64,000 bases of DNA from Calliopsis andreniformis (GCF_051401765.1 NW_027480543.1:806001-870000), one strand, 5' to 3'. Counted from the stretch's first letter, positions 39,306 through 53,367 are shown. The notes: a model not told the origin generated them from the letters alone. A program made the numbers and translations.

Positions 39306-41690
39306 GGATTGAGCGTTGAAGATTGAGTATTAGGGATTAAAGATTGAGGATTGAGGATTGAGGATTGAGGATTGAGGTTTGACGACTGAGGGTTGAGGAT
39401 TGAGGATTGAGAATTGAGGCTTGATGATTGAGGATTGAAGATTGAGGATTGGTTATTGAGGATTGAAGAATGAGGATTGAGGATTGAGGATTGAGCATTG
39501 AAGATTGAGGATCTAGGATTGGAGATTGATTATTGAGGATGGAAGATTGAGGATTGGGGATTGAGGATTGAGAATCTAGAATTGGAGATTGATTATTGAG
39601 GATTGAAGATTGAGGATTGACGATTGAGGATTGAGAATTGAGAATTGAGGATGAGGACTGAGGGTTGAGGATTGAGGTTTGAGAAATGAGGATTGAGGAT
39701 TGAGGATTGAGGATTGAGGATTGACGATTGAGGATTGTGTATTGAAGATTGAGTATTGATCACTGAGGATTGAGGATTGAGGATTGAGGATTGAGGATTG
39801 AGGGTTGAAGATTGAATATTGAGGATTGAAGATTGAGGATTGATGATTAAGGATAGAGGATGGGGGATGAGGGCTGAGGTTTGAGGATTGAAGTTTGAGG
39901 ACTGAGGACTGAGGATTGAGGATTGAGAATTGAGGATTGAGGATTGAGTATTGAGGATTGAAAATTGAGTATAGAGGATTGAAGATTGAGGATTGAGGAT
40001 TGACGATTGAGGATTGGGGATTGAGGATTGAGGACTGAGGATTGAGGATTGAAGATTGAGGATTGAGGATTGCGGATTGAGGATTGAGGATTGAGGATTG
40101 ATGATTGAATATTGAGGATTGAGGATTGAGGTTTGAGGATTGAGGACGAGGACTGACGGTAGAGGATTGAGGTTTGAGGATTGAGGACTGAGGATTGAGG
40201 ACTGAGGATTGAGGATTGAGGATTGAGCATTGAGGATTGAAGATTGAAGACTGGGGATTGAGGATTGAAGATTGAGAACTAAGGATTGAAGATTGTGGAT
40301 TGAGGAACTAGGATTGGAGATTGATTATTGAGGATTGAAGATTGAGGATTGAGGATTGATGATTGAGGATTGAGAATTGAGAATGAGGACTGAGGGTTAA
40401 GGATTGAGGTTTGAGGAATGAGGATTGAGGGTTGAGGATTGAGGATTGAGGATTGAGGATTGAGGATTGAGGATTGAGGATTGGGGATTGAATATTGAGT
40501 ACTGAGGATTGAAGATTGAGGATTGAGGATTGAGGTTTGAGGATGGAGGATGAGGGCTGAGGGTTGAGGTTTGAGGTTTGAGTATTGAATCCTGAGAATT
40601 CAGGATATTCTATTGAGTATTGAGAATTGGGGATTGATGGTTGAGTACTGAGGACTGAGGATTGAGGATTGAAGGTTGAGTATTGAGGATTCAGAATTGA
40701 GGTTTGTGGGCTGAGGATTGAGGATTGAAGATTGAGTATTGAGGATTGAAGATTGAGGATTGAGGATTGGGGATTGAGGATTGAGGATGATGTCTGAGGG
40801 CTGAGGATTGAGGTTTGAGGACTGAGGACTGAGGATTGAGGACTGAGAATTGAGGATGAGGGCTGAGGGTCGGGGATTGAGGTTTGACGACAGAGGACTG
40901 AGGATTGAGGATTGAGAATTCAGGATTGTTGATAGAGGATTGAAGATTGAGGATTGGGTATTGAGGATTGAAGAATGAGGATTGAGGATTGAGGATTGAG
41001 TATTGAGGGTTGAGGATCTAGGATTGGAGATTGATTATTGAGGATTGAAGATTGGGGATTGAGGATTGAGGATTGAGGATCTAGGATTGGAGATTGATTA
41101 TTGAGGATTGAAGATTGAGGATTGATGATTGAGGATTGAGAATTGAGAGTTGTGGAAGAGGACTGAGGGTTGAGGATTGAGGTTTGAGAAATGAGGATTG
41201 AGGATTGAGGATTGAGGACAGAAGATTGAGTATTGAGAATTGAGGATTGAGGATTGAGGATTGAGGATTGAGAATTGAGGATGAGGACTGAGGGTTGAGA
41301 ATTGAGGTTTGAGAAATGAGGATTGAGGATTGAGGATTGAGGATTGAGGGTTGAGGATTGATGATTGGTCATTGAGGATTGAGTATTGATCACTGAGTAT
41401 TGAGGATTGAGGATTGAGAATTGAAGATTGAATATTGAGGGTTGAAGATTGAGGATTGAGGATTGAGGGTTGAGGATGGAGGATGAGGGCTGAGGGTTGA
41501 GGATTGAGGCTTGAGGACTGCGGACTGAAGATTGAGGATCGAGAGTTGAGGATTGAGGATTGAGGATTGAGGATTGAGGATTGAGAATTGAGGATTGATG
41601 ATTGAGGGCTGAAGATTGAATATTGAGGATTGAAGATTGAGGATTGATGATTAAGGAATGAGGATGGAGGATGAGGGCTGAGGGTTGAGG
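39306..41690 (+). repeat. Duplicated block, about 6880-bp offset, copy 2
   Basis: Partner of 32440-34805. It has a second GAATTC (40916-40921) before a TTGATAGAGG segment, where copy 1 reads GAACTC. Confidence 0.8.
40589..40606 (+). repeat. EcoRI hairpin, type A
   Basis: Perfect arms; GAATTC at 40596-40601. Counterpart of 33702. Confidence 0.9.
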
Positions 41691-42327
41691 ATTGAAGTTT
41701 GAGGACTGAGGACTGAGGATTGAGGATTGAGAATTGAGGATTGAGGATGGAGGATTGAGGATTGAAAATTGAGTATTGAGGATTGAAGGTTGAGGATTGA
41801 GGATTGACGATTGAGAATTGAGGATTGAAGATTGAGTATTGAGGATTGAAGATTGAGGATTGAGGACTGAGGATTGAGCATTGAGGATTGAAGATTTGGG
41901 ATTGAGGATTGAGGATTGAGGATTGAGCATTGAGGATTGAAGATTGAATATTGAGGATTGAGGATTGAAGATTCAGGATTGAGGATTGAGGATTGAGGAC
42001 GAGGACTGAGGGTTGAATATTGATGATTGAGGTCTGAGGATTGAGGATTGAGGATTGAAAATTGAGGATTGAGGATTGAGGATTGAGGATTGAGGATTGA
42101 GGATTGAGGATTGAAGATTGGATATTGAGGATTGAAGATTGAGGATTGAGGGTTGAGGATTGAGGATTGATGATTCAAGATTGTGTATTGAGAATTGAAG
42201 ATTGAGGATTGAGGATTGAGGATTGAGGACTGAGGATAGAGGATTGAAGATTGAGGATTGGGGATTGAGGATTGTCGATTGAGGATTGAGTACTGAGAAT
42301 TGAGGATTGATGGTTGAGTATTGAGGA

Positions 42328-42351
42328 TTCATGGCTGAGGGCTGTGTGTTG
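42328..42351 (+). repeat. TTCATGG landmark, GGGC form
   Basis: Reads GAGGGCTGTGTG instead of GAGGGTTGTGTG, as do all later copies; no hairpin just upstream. Confidence 0.85.
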
Positions 42352-42909
42352 AATATTGAGGGTTGAGGATTGAGGATTGAGGATTGAGGATTGAGGACTG
42401 AAGATTGAGTATTGATGATTGAATATTGAGGATTGAGGATTGAGGTTTGAGGATTGAGGACGAGGACTGACGGTAGAGGATTGGGGTTTGAGGATTGAGG
42501 ATTGAGGATTGAGGACTGAGGATTGAGGATTGAGGATTGAGCATTGAGGATTGAAGATTGAAGACAGGGGATTGAGGATTGAAGATTGAGAATTAAGCAT
42601 TGAAGATTGTGGATTGAGGATCTAGGATTGGAGATTGATTATTGAGGATTGAAGATTGAGGATTGAGGATTGAGGATTGAGGATTGAGAATTGAGGATGA
42701 GGACTGAGGGTTGAGGATTGAGGTTTGAGGAATGAGGATTGAGGGTTGAGGATTGAGGATTGAGGATTGAGGATTGAGGATTGAGGATTGAGGATTGGGG
42801 ATTGAATATTGAGTACTGAGGATTGAAGATTGAGGATTGAGGATTGAGGATTGAGGATTGAGGGTGGAGGATGAGGGCTGAGGGTTGAGGTTTGAGGTTT
42901 GAGTGTTGA

Positions 42910-42927
42910 ATCCTGAGAATTCAGGAT
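42910..42927 (+). repeat. EcoRI hairpin, type A
   Basis: Perfect arms; GAATTC at 42917-42922; preceded by GAGTGTTGA rather than GAGTATTGA. Confidence 0.9.
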
Positions 42928-44053
42928 ATTCTATTGAGTATTGAGAATTGAGGATTGATGGTTGAGTACTGAGGACTGAGGATTGAGGATTGAAGGTTGA
43001 GTATTGAGGATTCAGAATTGAGGTTTGTGGACTGAGGATTGAGGATTGAAGATTGAGTATTGAGGATTGAAGATTGAGGATTGAAGAATGAGGATTGAGG
43101 ATTGAGGATTGAGTATTGAGGGTTGAGGATCTAGGATTGGAGATTGATTATTGAGGATTGAAGATTGGCGATTGAGGATTGAGGATTGAGGATCTGGGAT
43201 TGGAGATTGATTATTGAGGATTGAAGATTGAGGATTGATGATTGTGGATTGTGGATTGAGAATTGAGCGTTGAGGATGAGGACTGAGGGTTGAGGATTGA
43301 GGTTTCAGAAATGAGGACTGAGGATTGAGGATTGAGGATTGAAGATTGAGTATTGAGAATTGAGGATTGTGGATTGTGGATTGAGGATTGAGAATTGAGG
43401 ATGAGGACTGAGGGTTGAGAATTGAAGTTTGAGAGATGAGGATTGAGGATTGAGGATTGAGGATTGAGGGTTGAGGATTGATGATTGGGTATTGAAGATT
43501 GCGTATTGATCACTGAGTATTGAGGATTGAGGATTGAGGATTGAGGATTGAGGATTGGGGATTGAGAATTGAGGATTGATGATTGAGGGCTGAAGATTGA
43601 ATATTGAGGATTGAAGATTGAGGATTGATGATTAAGGATTGAGGATGGAGGATGAGGGCTGAGAGTTGAGGATTGAGGTTTGAGGACTGAGGACTGAGGA
43701 TTGAGGATTGAGAATTGAGGATTGAGGGTTGAGGATTGAAGACTGAGGATTGGGTATTGAGGATTGAAGAATGAGGATTGAGGATTGAGGATTGAGGATT
43801 GAGGATTGAAGATTGAGTATTGAGGATTGAAGGTTGAGGATTGAGGATTGAGGATTGAGGATTGAGGATTGAGGATTGAGGATTGAGGATTGAAAATTGA
43901 GTATTGAGGATTGAAGATTGAGGATTGAGGATTGAGGATTGAGGATAGATGATTGAAGATTGAGTATTGAGGATTGAAGATTGAGGATTGAGGATTGAGG
44001 GTTGAGGATGGAGGATGAGGGCTGAGGGTTGAGGATTGCGGTTTGAGTATTGA

Positions 44054-44071
44054 ATCCTGGGATTTCAGGAT
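44054..44071 (+). repeat. Hairpin, type A, EcoRI site lost
   Basis: ATCCTGG and TCAGGAT with the core GATTTC (44061-44066). Confidence 0.85.
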
Positions 44072-45015
44072 ATTCTATTGAGTATTGAGGATTGAGGATT
44101 GATGGTTGAGTACTGAGGACTGAGGATTGACGATTGAAGGTTGAGTATTGAGGATTCAGAATTGAGGTTTGAGGACTGAGGATTGAGGATTGAAGATTGA
44201 GTATTGAGGATTGAAGATTGAAGATTGAGGTTTGAGTATTGAGGATTGAGGATGATGTCTGAGGGTTGAGGACTGAGGTTTGAGGACTCTGGACTGAGGA
44301 TTGAGGACTGATGACTGAGGATGAGGGCTGAGGGTCGGGGATTGAAGTTTGACAGCTGAGGACTGAGTATTGAGGGTTGAGAATTAAGGATCGTTGATAG
44401 AGGATTGAAGATTGAGGATTGGGTATTGAGGATTGAAGACTGAGGATTGAGGATTGAGGATTGGGGATTGTGGATGTAGGATTGGAGATTGATTAATGAG
44501 GATTGAAGATTGAGGATTGAGGATTGAGAATTGAGAATTGAGAATTGAGGGTGAGGACTGAGGTTTGAGGATTGAGGTTTGAGGAACGAGGATTGAGGGT
44601 TGAGGATTGATGACTGAGGATTGACGATTGAGTATCGAAGATTGAGGATTGATGACTGAGGATTGAGGACTGAGGATTGAGTATTGAGGATTGAGGATTG
44701 AAGACTGAGTATTGAGGACTGAAAGTTGAGTATTGTGGATTGAGGATTGATGATTGAGGATTGCGAATTGAAGATTGAAGATTGAAGATTGAGGATTGGG
44801 TATTGAGGATTGTAGAATGAGGATTGAGGATTCAGGATTGAGGATTGAGGATTGAAAATTGAGTATTGAGGATTGAAGATTGAGGATTGAGGATTGAGGA
44901 ATGAGGATTGAGGATTGAAGATTGAGTATTGAGGATTGAAGATTGAGGATTGAGGATTGAGGATTGAGGATGGAGGATGAGGGCTGAGGGTTGAGGATTA
45001 AGGTTTGAGTATTGA

Positions 45016-45033
45016 ATCCTGAGAATTCAGGAT
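45016..45033 (+). repeat. EcoRI hairpin, type A
   Basis: Perfect arms; GAATTC at 45023-45028. Counterpart of 36671. Confidence 0.9.
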
Positions 45034-45712
45034 ATTCTATTGTGTATACAGAATTGAGGATTGATGGTTGAGTACTGAGGACTGAGGATTGAGGATTGAA
45101 GGTTGAGTATTGAGGATTCAGAATTGAGGATTGAGGACTGAGGATTGAGGATGAGGGCTGAGGGTCGGGGATTGAGGTTTGACGGCTGAGGACTGAGTAT
45201 TGAGGATTGAGAATTAAGGATTGTTGATACAGGATTGACGATTGAGGATTGGGTATTGAGGATTGAAGAATGAGGATTGAGGATTGAGGATTGGGGATTG
45301 AGGGTGTAGGATTGGAGATTGATTAATGAGGATTGAAGATTGAGGATTGAGGATTGAGAATTGAGAATTGAAAATTGAGGGTAAGGACTGAGGTTTGAGG
45401 ATTGAGGTTTGAGGAACGAGGATAGAGGATTGAGGATTGAGGACTGAGGATTGACGATTGAGTATCGAAGATTGAGGATTGATGACTGAGGATTGAGGAC
45501 TGAGGATTGAGGATTGAGGATTGAGGATTGAAGATTGAGTATTGAGGATTGAAAGTTGAGGATTGTGGATTGATGATTGAGGATTGAGGATTGAATATTG
45601 AGGATTGAGGATTGAGTATCTAGGATTGAAGATTGAGGATTGAGGATTGAGGATTGAGGATTGAGGATGGAGGATGAGGGCTGAGGGTTGAGGATTGAGG
45701 TTTGAGTATTGA

Positions 45713-45730
45713 ATCCTGAGAATTCAGGAT
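45713..45730 (+). repeat. EcoRI hairpin, type A
   Basis: Perfect arms; GAATTC at 45720-45725; followed by ATTCTATTTAG, a change shared with 51663. Confidence 0.9.
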
Positions 45731-47105
45731 ATTCTATTTAGTATTGAGAATTGAGGATTGATGGTTGAGTATTGAGGACTGAGGATTGAGGCTTGAAGGT
45801 TGAGTATGGAAGATTCAGGATTGAGGTTTGAGGACTGAGGATTGAGGATTGAAGATTGAGTATTAGGGATTGAAGATTGAGGATTGAGGATTGAGGATTG
45901 AGGATTGAGGATGATGACTGAGGGTTGAGGATTGAGGTTTGATGACTGAGGACTGAGGATTGAAGACTGAGGGTTGAGGATGAGGGCAGAGGGTCAGGGA
46001 TTGAGGTTTGACGAATGAGGGTTGAGGATTGAGGATTGAGAATTGAGGATTGATGATTGAGGATTGAAGATTGAGGATTGCATATTGAGGATTGAAGAAT
46101 GAGGATTGAGGATTGAGGATTGAGGATTGAAGATTGAGGATCCAGGATTGGAGATTGATTATTGAGGATGGAAGACTGAGGATTGAGGATTGAGGATTGA
46201 GAATCTAGAATTGGAGATTGATTATTGAGGATTGAAGATTGAGGATTGACGATTGAGGATTGAGAATTGAGAATTGAGGATGAGGACTGAGGGTTGAGGA
46301 TTGAGGTTTGAGAAATGAGGATTGAGGATTGAGGATTGAGGATTGAGGATTGAGGATTGAGGATTGTGTATTGAAGATTGAGTATTGATCACTGAGGATT
46401 GAGGATTGAGGATTGAGTATTGAGGATTGAGGGTTGAAGATTGAATATTGAGGATTGAAGATTGAGGATTGATGATTAAGGATAGAGGATGGAGGATGAG
46501 GGCTGAGGTTTGAGGATTGAAGTTTGGGGACTGAGGACTGAGGATTGAGGATTGAGAATTGAGGGTTGAGGATTGAGGATTGAGGATTGAGGATTGAGGA
46601 TTGAAGATTGAGTATTGATGATTGAATATTGAGGATTGAGGATTGAGGTTTGAGGATTGAGGACGAGGACTGACTGTAGAGGATTGAGGTTTGAGGATTG
46701 AGGACTGAGGATTGAGGACTGAGGATTGAGGATTGAGGATTGAGCATTGAGGATTGAAGATTGAAGACTGGGGATTGAGGATTGAAGGTTGAGAATTAAG
46801 GATTGAAGATTGTGGATTGAGGATCTAGAATTGGAGATTGATTATTGAGGATTGAAGATTGAGGATTGAGGATTGAGGATTGAGGATTGAGAATTGAGAA
46901 TGAGGACTGAGGGTTGAGGATTGAGGTTTGAGGAATGAGGATTGAGGGTTGAGGATTGAGGATTGAGGATTGAGGAATGAGGATTGAGGATTGAGGATTG
47001 GGGATTGAATATTGAGTACTGAGTATTGAAGATTGAGGATTGAGGATTGAGGATTGAGGATGGAGGATGAGGGCTGAGGGTTGAGGTTTGAGGTTTGAGT
47101 ATTGA

Positions 47106-47123
47106 ATCCTGAGAATTCAGGAT
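47106..47123 (+). repeat. EcoRI hairpin, type A
   Basis: Perfect arms; GAATTC at 47113-47118. Confidence 0.9.
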
Positions 47124-48238
47124 ATTCTATTGAGTATTGAGAATTGGGGATTGATGGTTGAGTACTGAGGACTGAGGATTGAGGATTGAAGATTGAGTAT
47201 TGAGGATTGAAGATTGAGGATTGAGGATTGAGGATTGAGGATTGAGGATGATGTCTGAGGGTTGAGGATTGAGGTTTGAGGACTGAGGACTGAGGATTGA
47301 GGACTGAGAGTTGACGATGAGAGCTGAGGGTCGGGGATTGAGGTTTGACGACAGAGGACTGAGGATTGAGGATTGAGAATTCAGGATTGTTGATAGAGGA
47401 TTGAATATTGAGGATTGGGTATTGAGGATTGAAGAATGAGGATTGAGGATTGAGGATTGAGTATTGAGGGTTGAGGATCTAGGATTAGAGATTGATTATT
47501 GAGGATTGAAGATTGGGGATTGAGGATTGAGGATTGAGGATCTAGGATTGGAGATTGATTATTGAGGATTGAAGATTGAGGATTGATGATTGAGGATTGA
47601 GAATTGAGAGTTGAGGATGAGGACTGAGGGTTCAGGATTGAGGATTGAGAAATGAGGATTGAGGATTGAGGATTGAGGACAGAAGATTGAGAATTGAGGA
47701 TGAGGACTGAGGGTTGAGAATTGAGGTTTGAGAAATGAGGATTGGGGATTGAGGATTGAGGATTGAGGGTTGAGGATTGATGATTGGTTATTGAAGATTG
47801 AGTATTGATCACTGAGTATTGAGGATTGAGGATTGAGGATTGAGGATTGAAGATTGAATATTGAGGATTGAAGATTGAGGATTGAGGATTGAGGGTTGAG
47901 GATGGAGGATGAGGGCTGAGGGTTGAGGATTGAGGTTTGAGGACTGCGGACTGAGGATAGAGGATCGAGAGTTGAGGATTGAGGATTGAGGATTGAGGAT
48001 TGAGGATTGAGGATTGAGGATTGAGAATTGAGGATTGATGATTGAGGGCTGAAGATTGAATATTGAGGATTGAAGATTGAGGATTGATGATTAAGGAATG
48101 AGGATGGAGGATGAGGGCTGAGGGTTGAGGATTGAAGTTCGAGGACTGAGGACTGAGGATTGAGGATTGAGAATTGAGGATTGAGGATGGAGGATTGAGG
48201 ATTGAAAATTGAGAATTGAGGATTGAAGATTGAGGATT

Positions 48239-49667
48239 GAGGATTGACGATTGAGGATTGAGGATTGAAGATTGAGTATTGAGGATTGAACATTGGGGAT
48301 TGAGGATTGAGGATTGAGGGTCTAGGATTGGAGATTGATTATTGAGGATTGATGATTGAGTATTGATGATTGTGGATTGTGGATTGAGAATTGAGCGTTG
48401 AGGATGAGGACTGAGGGTTGAGGATTGAGGTTTGAGGAATGAGTATTGAGGGTTGAGGATTGAGGATTGAGGATTGAGGATTGAGGATTGAGGATTGAGG
48501 ATTGGGGATTGAATATTGAGTACTGAGGATTGAAGATTGAGGATTGAGGATTGAGGGTTGAGGATTGAGGGTGGAGGATGAGGGCTGAGGGTTGAGGTTT
48601 GAGGTTTGAGTATTGAATCCTGAGAATTCAGGATATTCTATTGAGTATTGAGAATTGAGGATTGATGGTTGAGTACTGAGGACTGAGGATTGAGGATTGA
48701 AGGTTGAGTATTGAGGATTCACAATTGAGGTTTGTGGGCTGAGGATTGAGGATTGAAGATTGAGTATTGAGGATTGAAGATTGAGGATTGAAGAATGAGG
48801 ATTGAGGATTGAGGATTGAGTATTGAGGGTTGAGGATCTAGGATTGGAGATTGATTATTGAGGATTGAACATTGGGGATTGAGGATTGAGGATTGAGGGT
48901 CTAGGATTGGAGATTGATTATTGAGGATTGATGATTGAGTATTGATGATTGTGGATTGTGGATTGAGAATTGAGCGTTGAGGATGAGGACTGAGGGTTGA
49001 GGATTGAGGTTTCAGAAATGAGGATTGAGGATTGAGGATTGAGGATTGAAGATTGAGTATTGAGAATTGAGGATTGAGGATTGTGGATGGAGGATTGAGA
49101 ATTGAGGATGAGGACTGAGGGTTGAGAATTGAGGTTTGAGAGATGAGGATTGACGATTGAGGATTGAGGATTGAGGGTTGAGGATTGATGATTGGGTATT
49201 GAAGATTGAGTATTGATCACTGAGTATTGAGGATTGAGGATTGAGGATTGAGGATTGAGGATTGAAGATTGAATATTGAGGATTGAAGGTTGAGGATTGA
49301 GGATTGAGGGTTGAGAATGGAGGATGAGGGCTGAGGGTTGAGGATTGAGGTTTGAGGACTGAGGACTGAGGATTGAGGATCGAGAGTTGAGGATTGAGGA
49401 TTGAGGATTGAGGATTGGGGATTGAGAATTGAGGATTGATGATTGAGGGCTGAAGATTGAATATTGACGATTGAAGATTGAGGATTGATGATTAAGGATT
49501 GAGGATGGAGGATGAGGGCTGAGAGTTGAGGATTGAGGTTTGAGGACTGAGGACGGAGGACTGAGGATTGAGAATTGAGGATTGAGGGTTGAGGATTGAA
49601 GATTGAGGATTGGGTATTGAGGATTGAAGAATGAGGATTGAGGATTGAGGATTGAGGATTGAGGATT
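48239..49667 (+). repeat. Tandem higher-order repeat, 1534-bp offset, copy 1
   Basis: About 1.43 kb is repeated immediately downstream at 49773-51201 with constant offset. It carries a hairpin (48617) and a TTGATCACTG marker (49213-49222). Few substitutions separate the copies, for example GACGATTG near 49154. Confidence 0.9.
48617..48634 (+). repeat. EcoRI hairpin, type A
   Basis: Perfect arms; GAATTC at 48624-48629. Confidence 0.9.
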
Positions 49668-49772
49668 GAAGATTGAGTATTGAGGATTGAAGGTTGACGA
49701 TTCAGGATTGAGGATTGAGGATTGAGGATTGAGGATTGAGGACTGAGGATTGAGGATTGAAAATTGAGTATT

Positions 49773-51201
49773 GAGGATTGACGATTGAGGATTGAGGATT
49801 GAAGATTGAGTATTGAGGATTGAACATTGGGGATTGAGGATTGAGGATTGAGGGTCTAGGATTGGAGATTGATTATTGAGGATTGATGATTGAGTATTGA
49901 TGATTGTGGATTGTGGATTGAGAATTGAGCGTTGAGGATGAGGACTGAGGGTTGAGGATTGAGGTTTGAGGAATGAGTATTGAGGGTTGAGGATTGAGGA
50001 TTGAGGATTGAGGATTGAGGATTGAGGATTGAGGATTGGGGATTGAATATTGAGTACTGAGGATTGAAGATTGAGGATTGAGGATTGAGGGTTGAGGATT
50101 GAGGGTGGAGGATGAGGGCTGAGGGTTGAGGTTTGAGGTTTGAGTATTGAATCCTGAGAATTCAGGATATTCTATTGAGTATTGAGAATTGAGGATTGAT
50201 GGTTGAGTACTGAGGACTGAGGATTGAGGATTGAAGGTTGAGTATTGAGGATTCACAATTGAGGTTTGTGGGCTGAGGATTGAGGATTGAAGATTGAGTA
50301 TTGAGGATTGAAGATTGAGGATTGAAGAATGAGGATTGAGGATTGAGGATTGAGTATTGAGGGTTGAGGATCTAGGATTGGAGATTGATTATTGAGGATT
50401 GAACATTGGGGATTGAGGATTGAGGATTGAGGGTCTAGGATTGGAGATTGATTATTGAGGATTGATGATTGAGTATTGATGATTGTGGATTGTGGATTGA
50501 GAATTGAGCGTTGAGGATGAGGACTGAGGGTTGAGGATTGAGGTTTCAGAAATGAGGATTGAGGATTGAGGATTGAGGATTGAAGATTGAGTATTGAGAA
50601 TTGAGGATTGAGGATTGTGGATGGAGGATTGAGAATTGAGGATGAGGACTGAGGGTTGAGAATTGAGGTTTGAGAGATGAGGATTGAGGATTGAGGATTG
50701 AGGATTGAGGGTTGAGGATTGATGATTGGGTATTGAAGATTGAGTATTGATCACTGAGTATTGAGGATTGAGGATTGAGGATTGAGGATTGAGGATTGAA
50801 GATTGAATATTGAGGATTGAAGGGTGAGGATTGAGGATTGAGGGTTGAGAATGGAGGATGAGGGCTGAGGGTTGAGGATTGAGGTTTGAGGACTGAGGAC
50901 TGAGGATTGAGGATCGAGAGTTGAGGATTGAGGATTGAGGATTGAGGATTGGGGATTGAGAATTGAGGATTGATGATTGAGGGCTGAAGATTGAATATTG
51001 AGGATTGAAGATTGAGGATTGATGATTAAGGATTGAGGATGGAGGATGAGGGCTGAGAGTTGAGGATTGAGGTTTGAGGACTGAGGACGGAGGACTGAGG
51101 ATTGAGAATTGAGGATTGAGGATTGAGGATTGAAGATTGAGGATTGGGTATTGAGGATTGAAGAATGAGGATTGAGGATTGAGGATTGAGGATTGAGGAT
51201 G
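49773..51201 (+). repeat. Tandem higher-order repeat, 1534-bp offset, copy 2
   Basis: Partner of 48239-49667 and near-identical to it. A third copy lies 9604 bp further on, at about 59542-60799. Confidence 0.9.
50151..50168 (+). repeat. EcoRI hairpin, type A
   Basis: Perfect arms; GAATTC at 50158-50163, 1534 bp after the previous copy. Confidence 0.9.
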
Positions 51202-51244
51202 CAGGATGAGGGCTGAGGGTTGAGGATAGCGGTTGGAGTATTGA

Positions 51245-51262
51245 ATCCTGAGATTTCAGGAT
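51245..51262 (+). repeat. Hairpin, type A, EcoRI site lost
   Basis: The 7-bp arms are intact but the loop is GATT, giving GATTTC at 51252-51257. Confidence 0.85.
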
Positions 51263-51662
51263 ATTCTATTGAGAATTGAGGATTGAGGGTTGAGGATTGA
51301 AGATTGAGGATTGGGTATTGAGGATTGAAGAATGAGGATTGAGGATTGAGGATTGAGGATTGAGGATTGAAGATTGAGTATTTAGGATTGAAGATTGAAG
51401 ATTGAGGTTTGAGTATTGAGGATTGAGGATGATGTCTGAGGATTGAGGACTGAGGATTGAGGATTGAGGATTGAGGATTGAAGATTGAGTATTGAGGATT
51501 GAAAGTTGAGGATTGTGGATTGAGGATTAAGGATTGAGGATTGAATATTGAGGATTGAGGATTGAGTATCTAGGATTGAAGATTGAGGATTGAGGATTGA
51601 GGATTGAGGATTGAGGATGGAGGATGAGGACTGAGGGTTGAGGATTGAGGTTTGAGTATTGA

Positions 51663-51680
51663 ATCCTGAGAATTCAGGAT
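51663..51680 (+). repeat. EcoRI hairpin, type A
   Basis: Perfect arms; GAATTC at 51670-51675. Closest pair in the window, 418 bp after the previous copy. Confidence 0.9.
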
Positions 51681-52774
51681 ATTCTATTTAGTATTGAGAA
51701 TTGAGGATTGATGGTTGAGTATTGAGGACTGAGGATTGAGGCTTGAAGGTTGAGTATGGAAGATTCAGGATTGAGGTTTGAGGACTGAGGATTGTGGATT
51801 GAAGATTGAGTATTAGGGATTGAAGATTGAGGATTGAGGATTGAGGATTGAGGATTGAGGATGATGACTGAGGGTTGAGGATTGAGGTTTGAGGTCTGAG
51901 GACTGAGGATTGAAGGCTGAGGGTTGAGGATGAGGGCAGAGGGTCAGGGATTGAGGTTTGACGAATGAGGGTTGAGGATTGAGGATTGAGAATTGAGGAT
52001 TGATGATTGAGGATTGAAGATTGAGGATTGGGTATTGAGGATTGAAGAATGAGGATTGAGGATTGAGGATTGAGGATTGAAGATTGAGGATCTAGGATTG
52101 GAGTTTGTTTATTGAGCATGGCAGATTGAGGATTGAGGATTGAGGATTGAGAATCTAGAATTGGAGATTGATTATTGAGGATTGAAGATTGAGGATTGAC
52201 GATTGAGGATTGAGAATTGAGAATTGAGAATTGAGGATGAGGACTGAGGGTTGAGGATTGAGGTTTGAGAAATGAGGATTGACGATTGAGGATTGAGGAT
52301 TGAGGATTGAGGATTGAGGATTGTGTATTGAAGATTGAGTATTGATCACTGAGGATTGAGGATTGAGGATTGAGGATTGAGGATTGAGGGTTGAAGATTG
52401 AATATTGAGGATTGAAGATTGAGGATTGATGATTAAGGATAGAGGATGGAGGATGAGGGCTGAGGTTTGAGGATTGAAGTTTGAGGATTGAGGACTGAGG
52501 ATTGAGGATTGAGAATTGAGGATTGAGGATTGAGTATTGAGGATTGAAAATTGATTATTGAGGATTGAAGATTGAGGATTGAGGATTGAGGATTGACGAT
52601 TGAGGATTGAGGATTGAGAATTGAGGATTGAGGATTGAAGATTGAAGATTGAGGATTGAGGATTGAGGATTGAGGATTGAGGATTGAGGATTGAAGATTG
52701 AGCATTGGGGATTGAGGATTGGCGATTGAGGATTGAGTATTGAGAATTGAGGATTGATGGTTGAGTATTGAGGA

Positions 52775-52798
52775 TTCATGGCTGAGGGCTGTGTGTTG
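52775..52798 (+). repeat. TTCATGG landmark, GGGC form
   Basis: Lies about 575 bp before the hairpin at 53350 instead of just after one. Confidence 0.85.
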
Positions 52799-53349
52799 AA
52801 TATTGAGGGTTGAAGATTGAGGATTGAGGATTGAGGATTGAGGATTGAAGATTGAGTATTGATGATTGAATATTGAGGATTGAGGATTGAGGTTTGAGGA
52901 TTGAGGACGAGGACTGACGGTAGAGGATTGAGGTTTGAGGATTGAGGACTGAGGATTGAGGACTGAGGATTGAGGATTGAGGATTGAGCATTGAGGATTG
53001 AAGATTGAAGACTGGGGATTGAGGATTGAAGATTGAGAATTAAGGATTGAAGATTGTGGATTGAGGATCTAGAATTGGAGATTGATTATTGAGGATTGAA
53101 GATTGAGGATTGAGGATTGAGGATTGAGGATTGAGAATTGAGAATGAGGACTGAGGGTTGAGGATTGAGGTTTGAGGAATGAGGATTGAGGGTTGAGGAT
53201 TGAGGATTGAGGATTGAGGAATGAGGATTGAGGATTGAGGATTGGGGATTGAATATTGAGTACTGAGGATTGAAGATTGAGGATTGAGGATTGAGGATTG
53301 AGGATGGAGGATGAGGGCTGAGGGTTGAGGTTTGAGGTTTGAGTATTGA

Positions 53350-53367
53350 ATCCTGAGAATTCAGGAT
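53350..53367 (+). repeat. EcoRI hairpin, type A
   Basis: Perfect arms; GAATTC at 53357-53362. Confidence 0.9.

Larger units (their letters stand above)
44765..45894 (+). repeat. Duplicated block with two hairpins, 8345-bp offset, copy 2
   Basis: Partner of 36420-37549. Differences include TGTATACAG near 45042 for TGTATAGAG, and CTATTTAG near 45733 for CTATTGAG. Confidence 0.8.

Noticed and set aside
40916..40921. Additional GAATTC sites (40916, 47377, 53677, 54109, 57685, 62272) as further hairpins
   Set aside because: They read GAGAATTCAGGATTGTTG without the ATCCTGA left arm or ATATTC tail, so they arise from GAGAATT plus a TCAGGATT variant and are not the hairpin element, although EcoRI would cut them.
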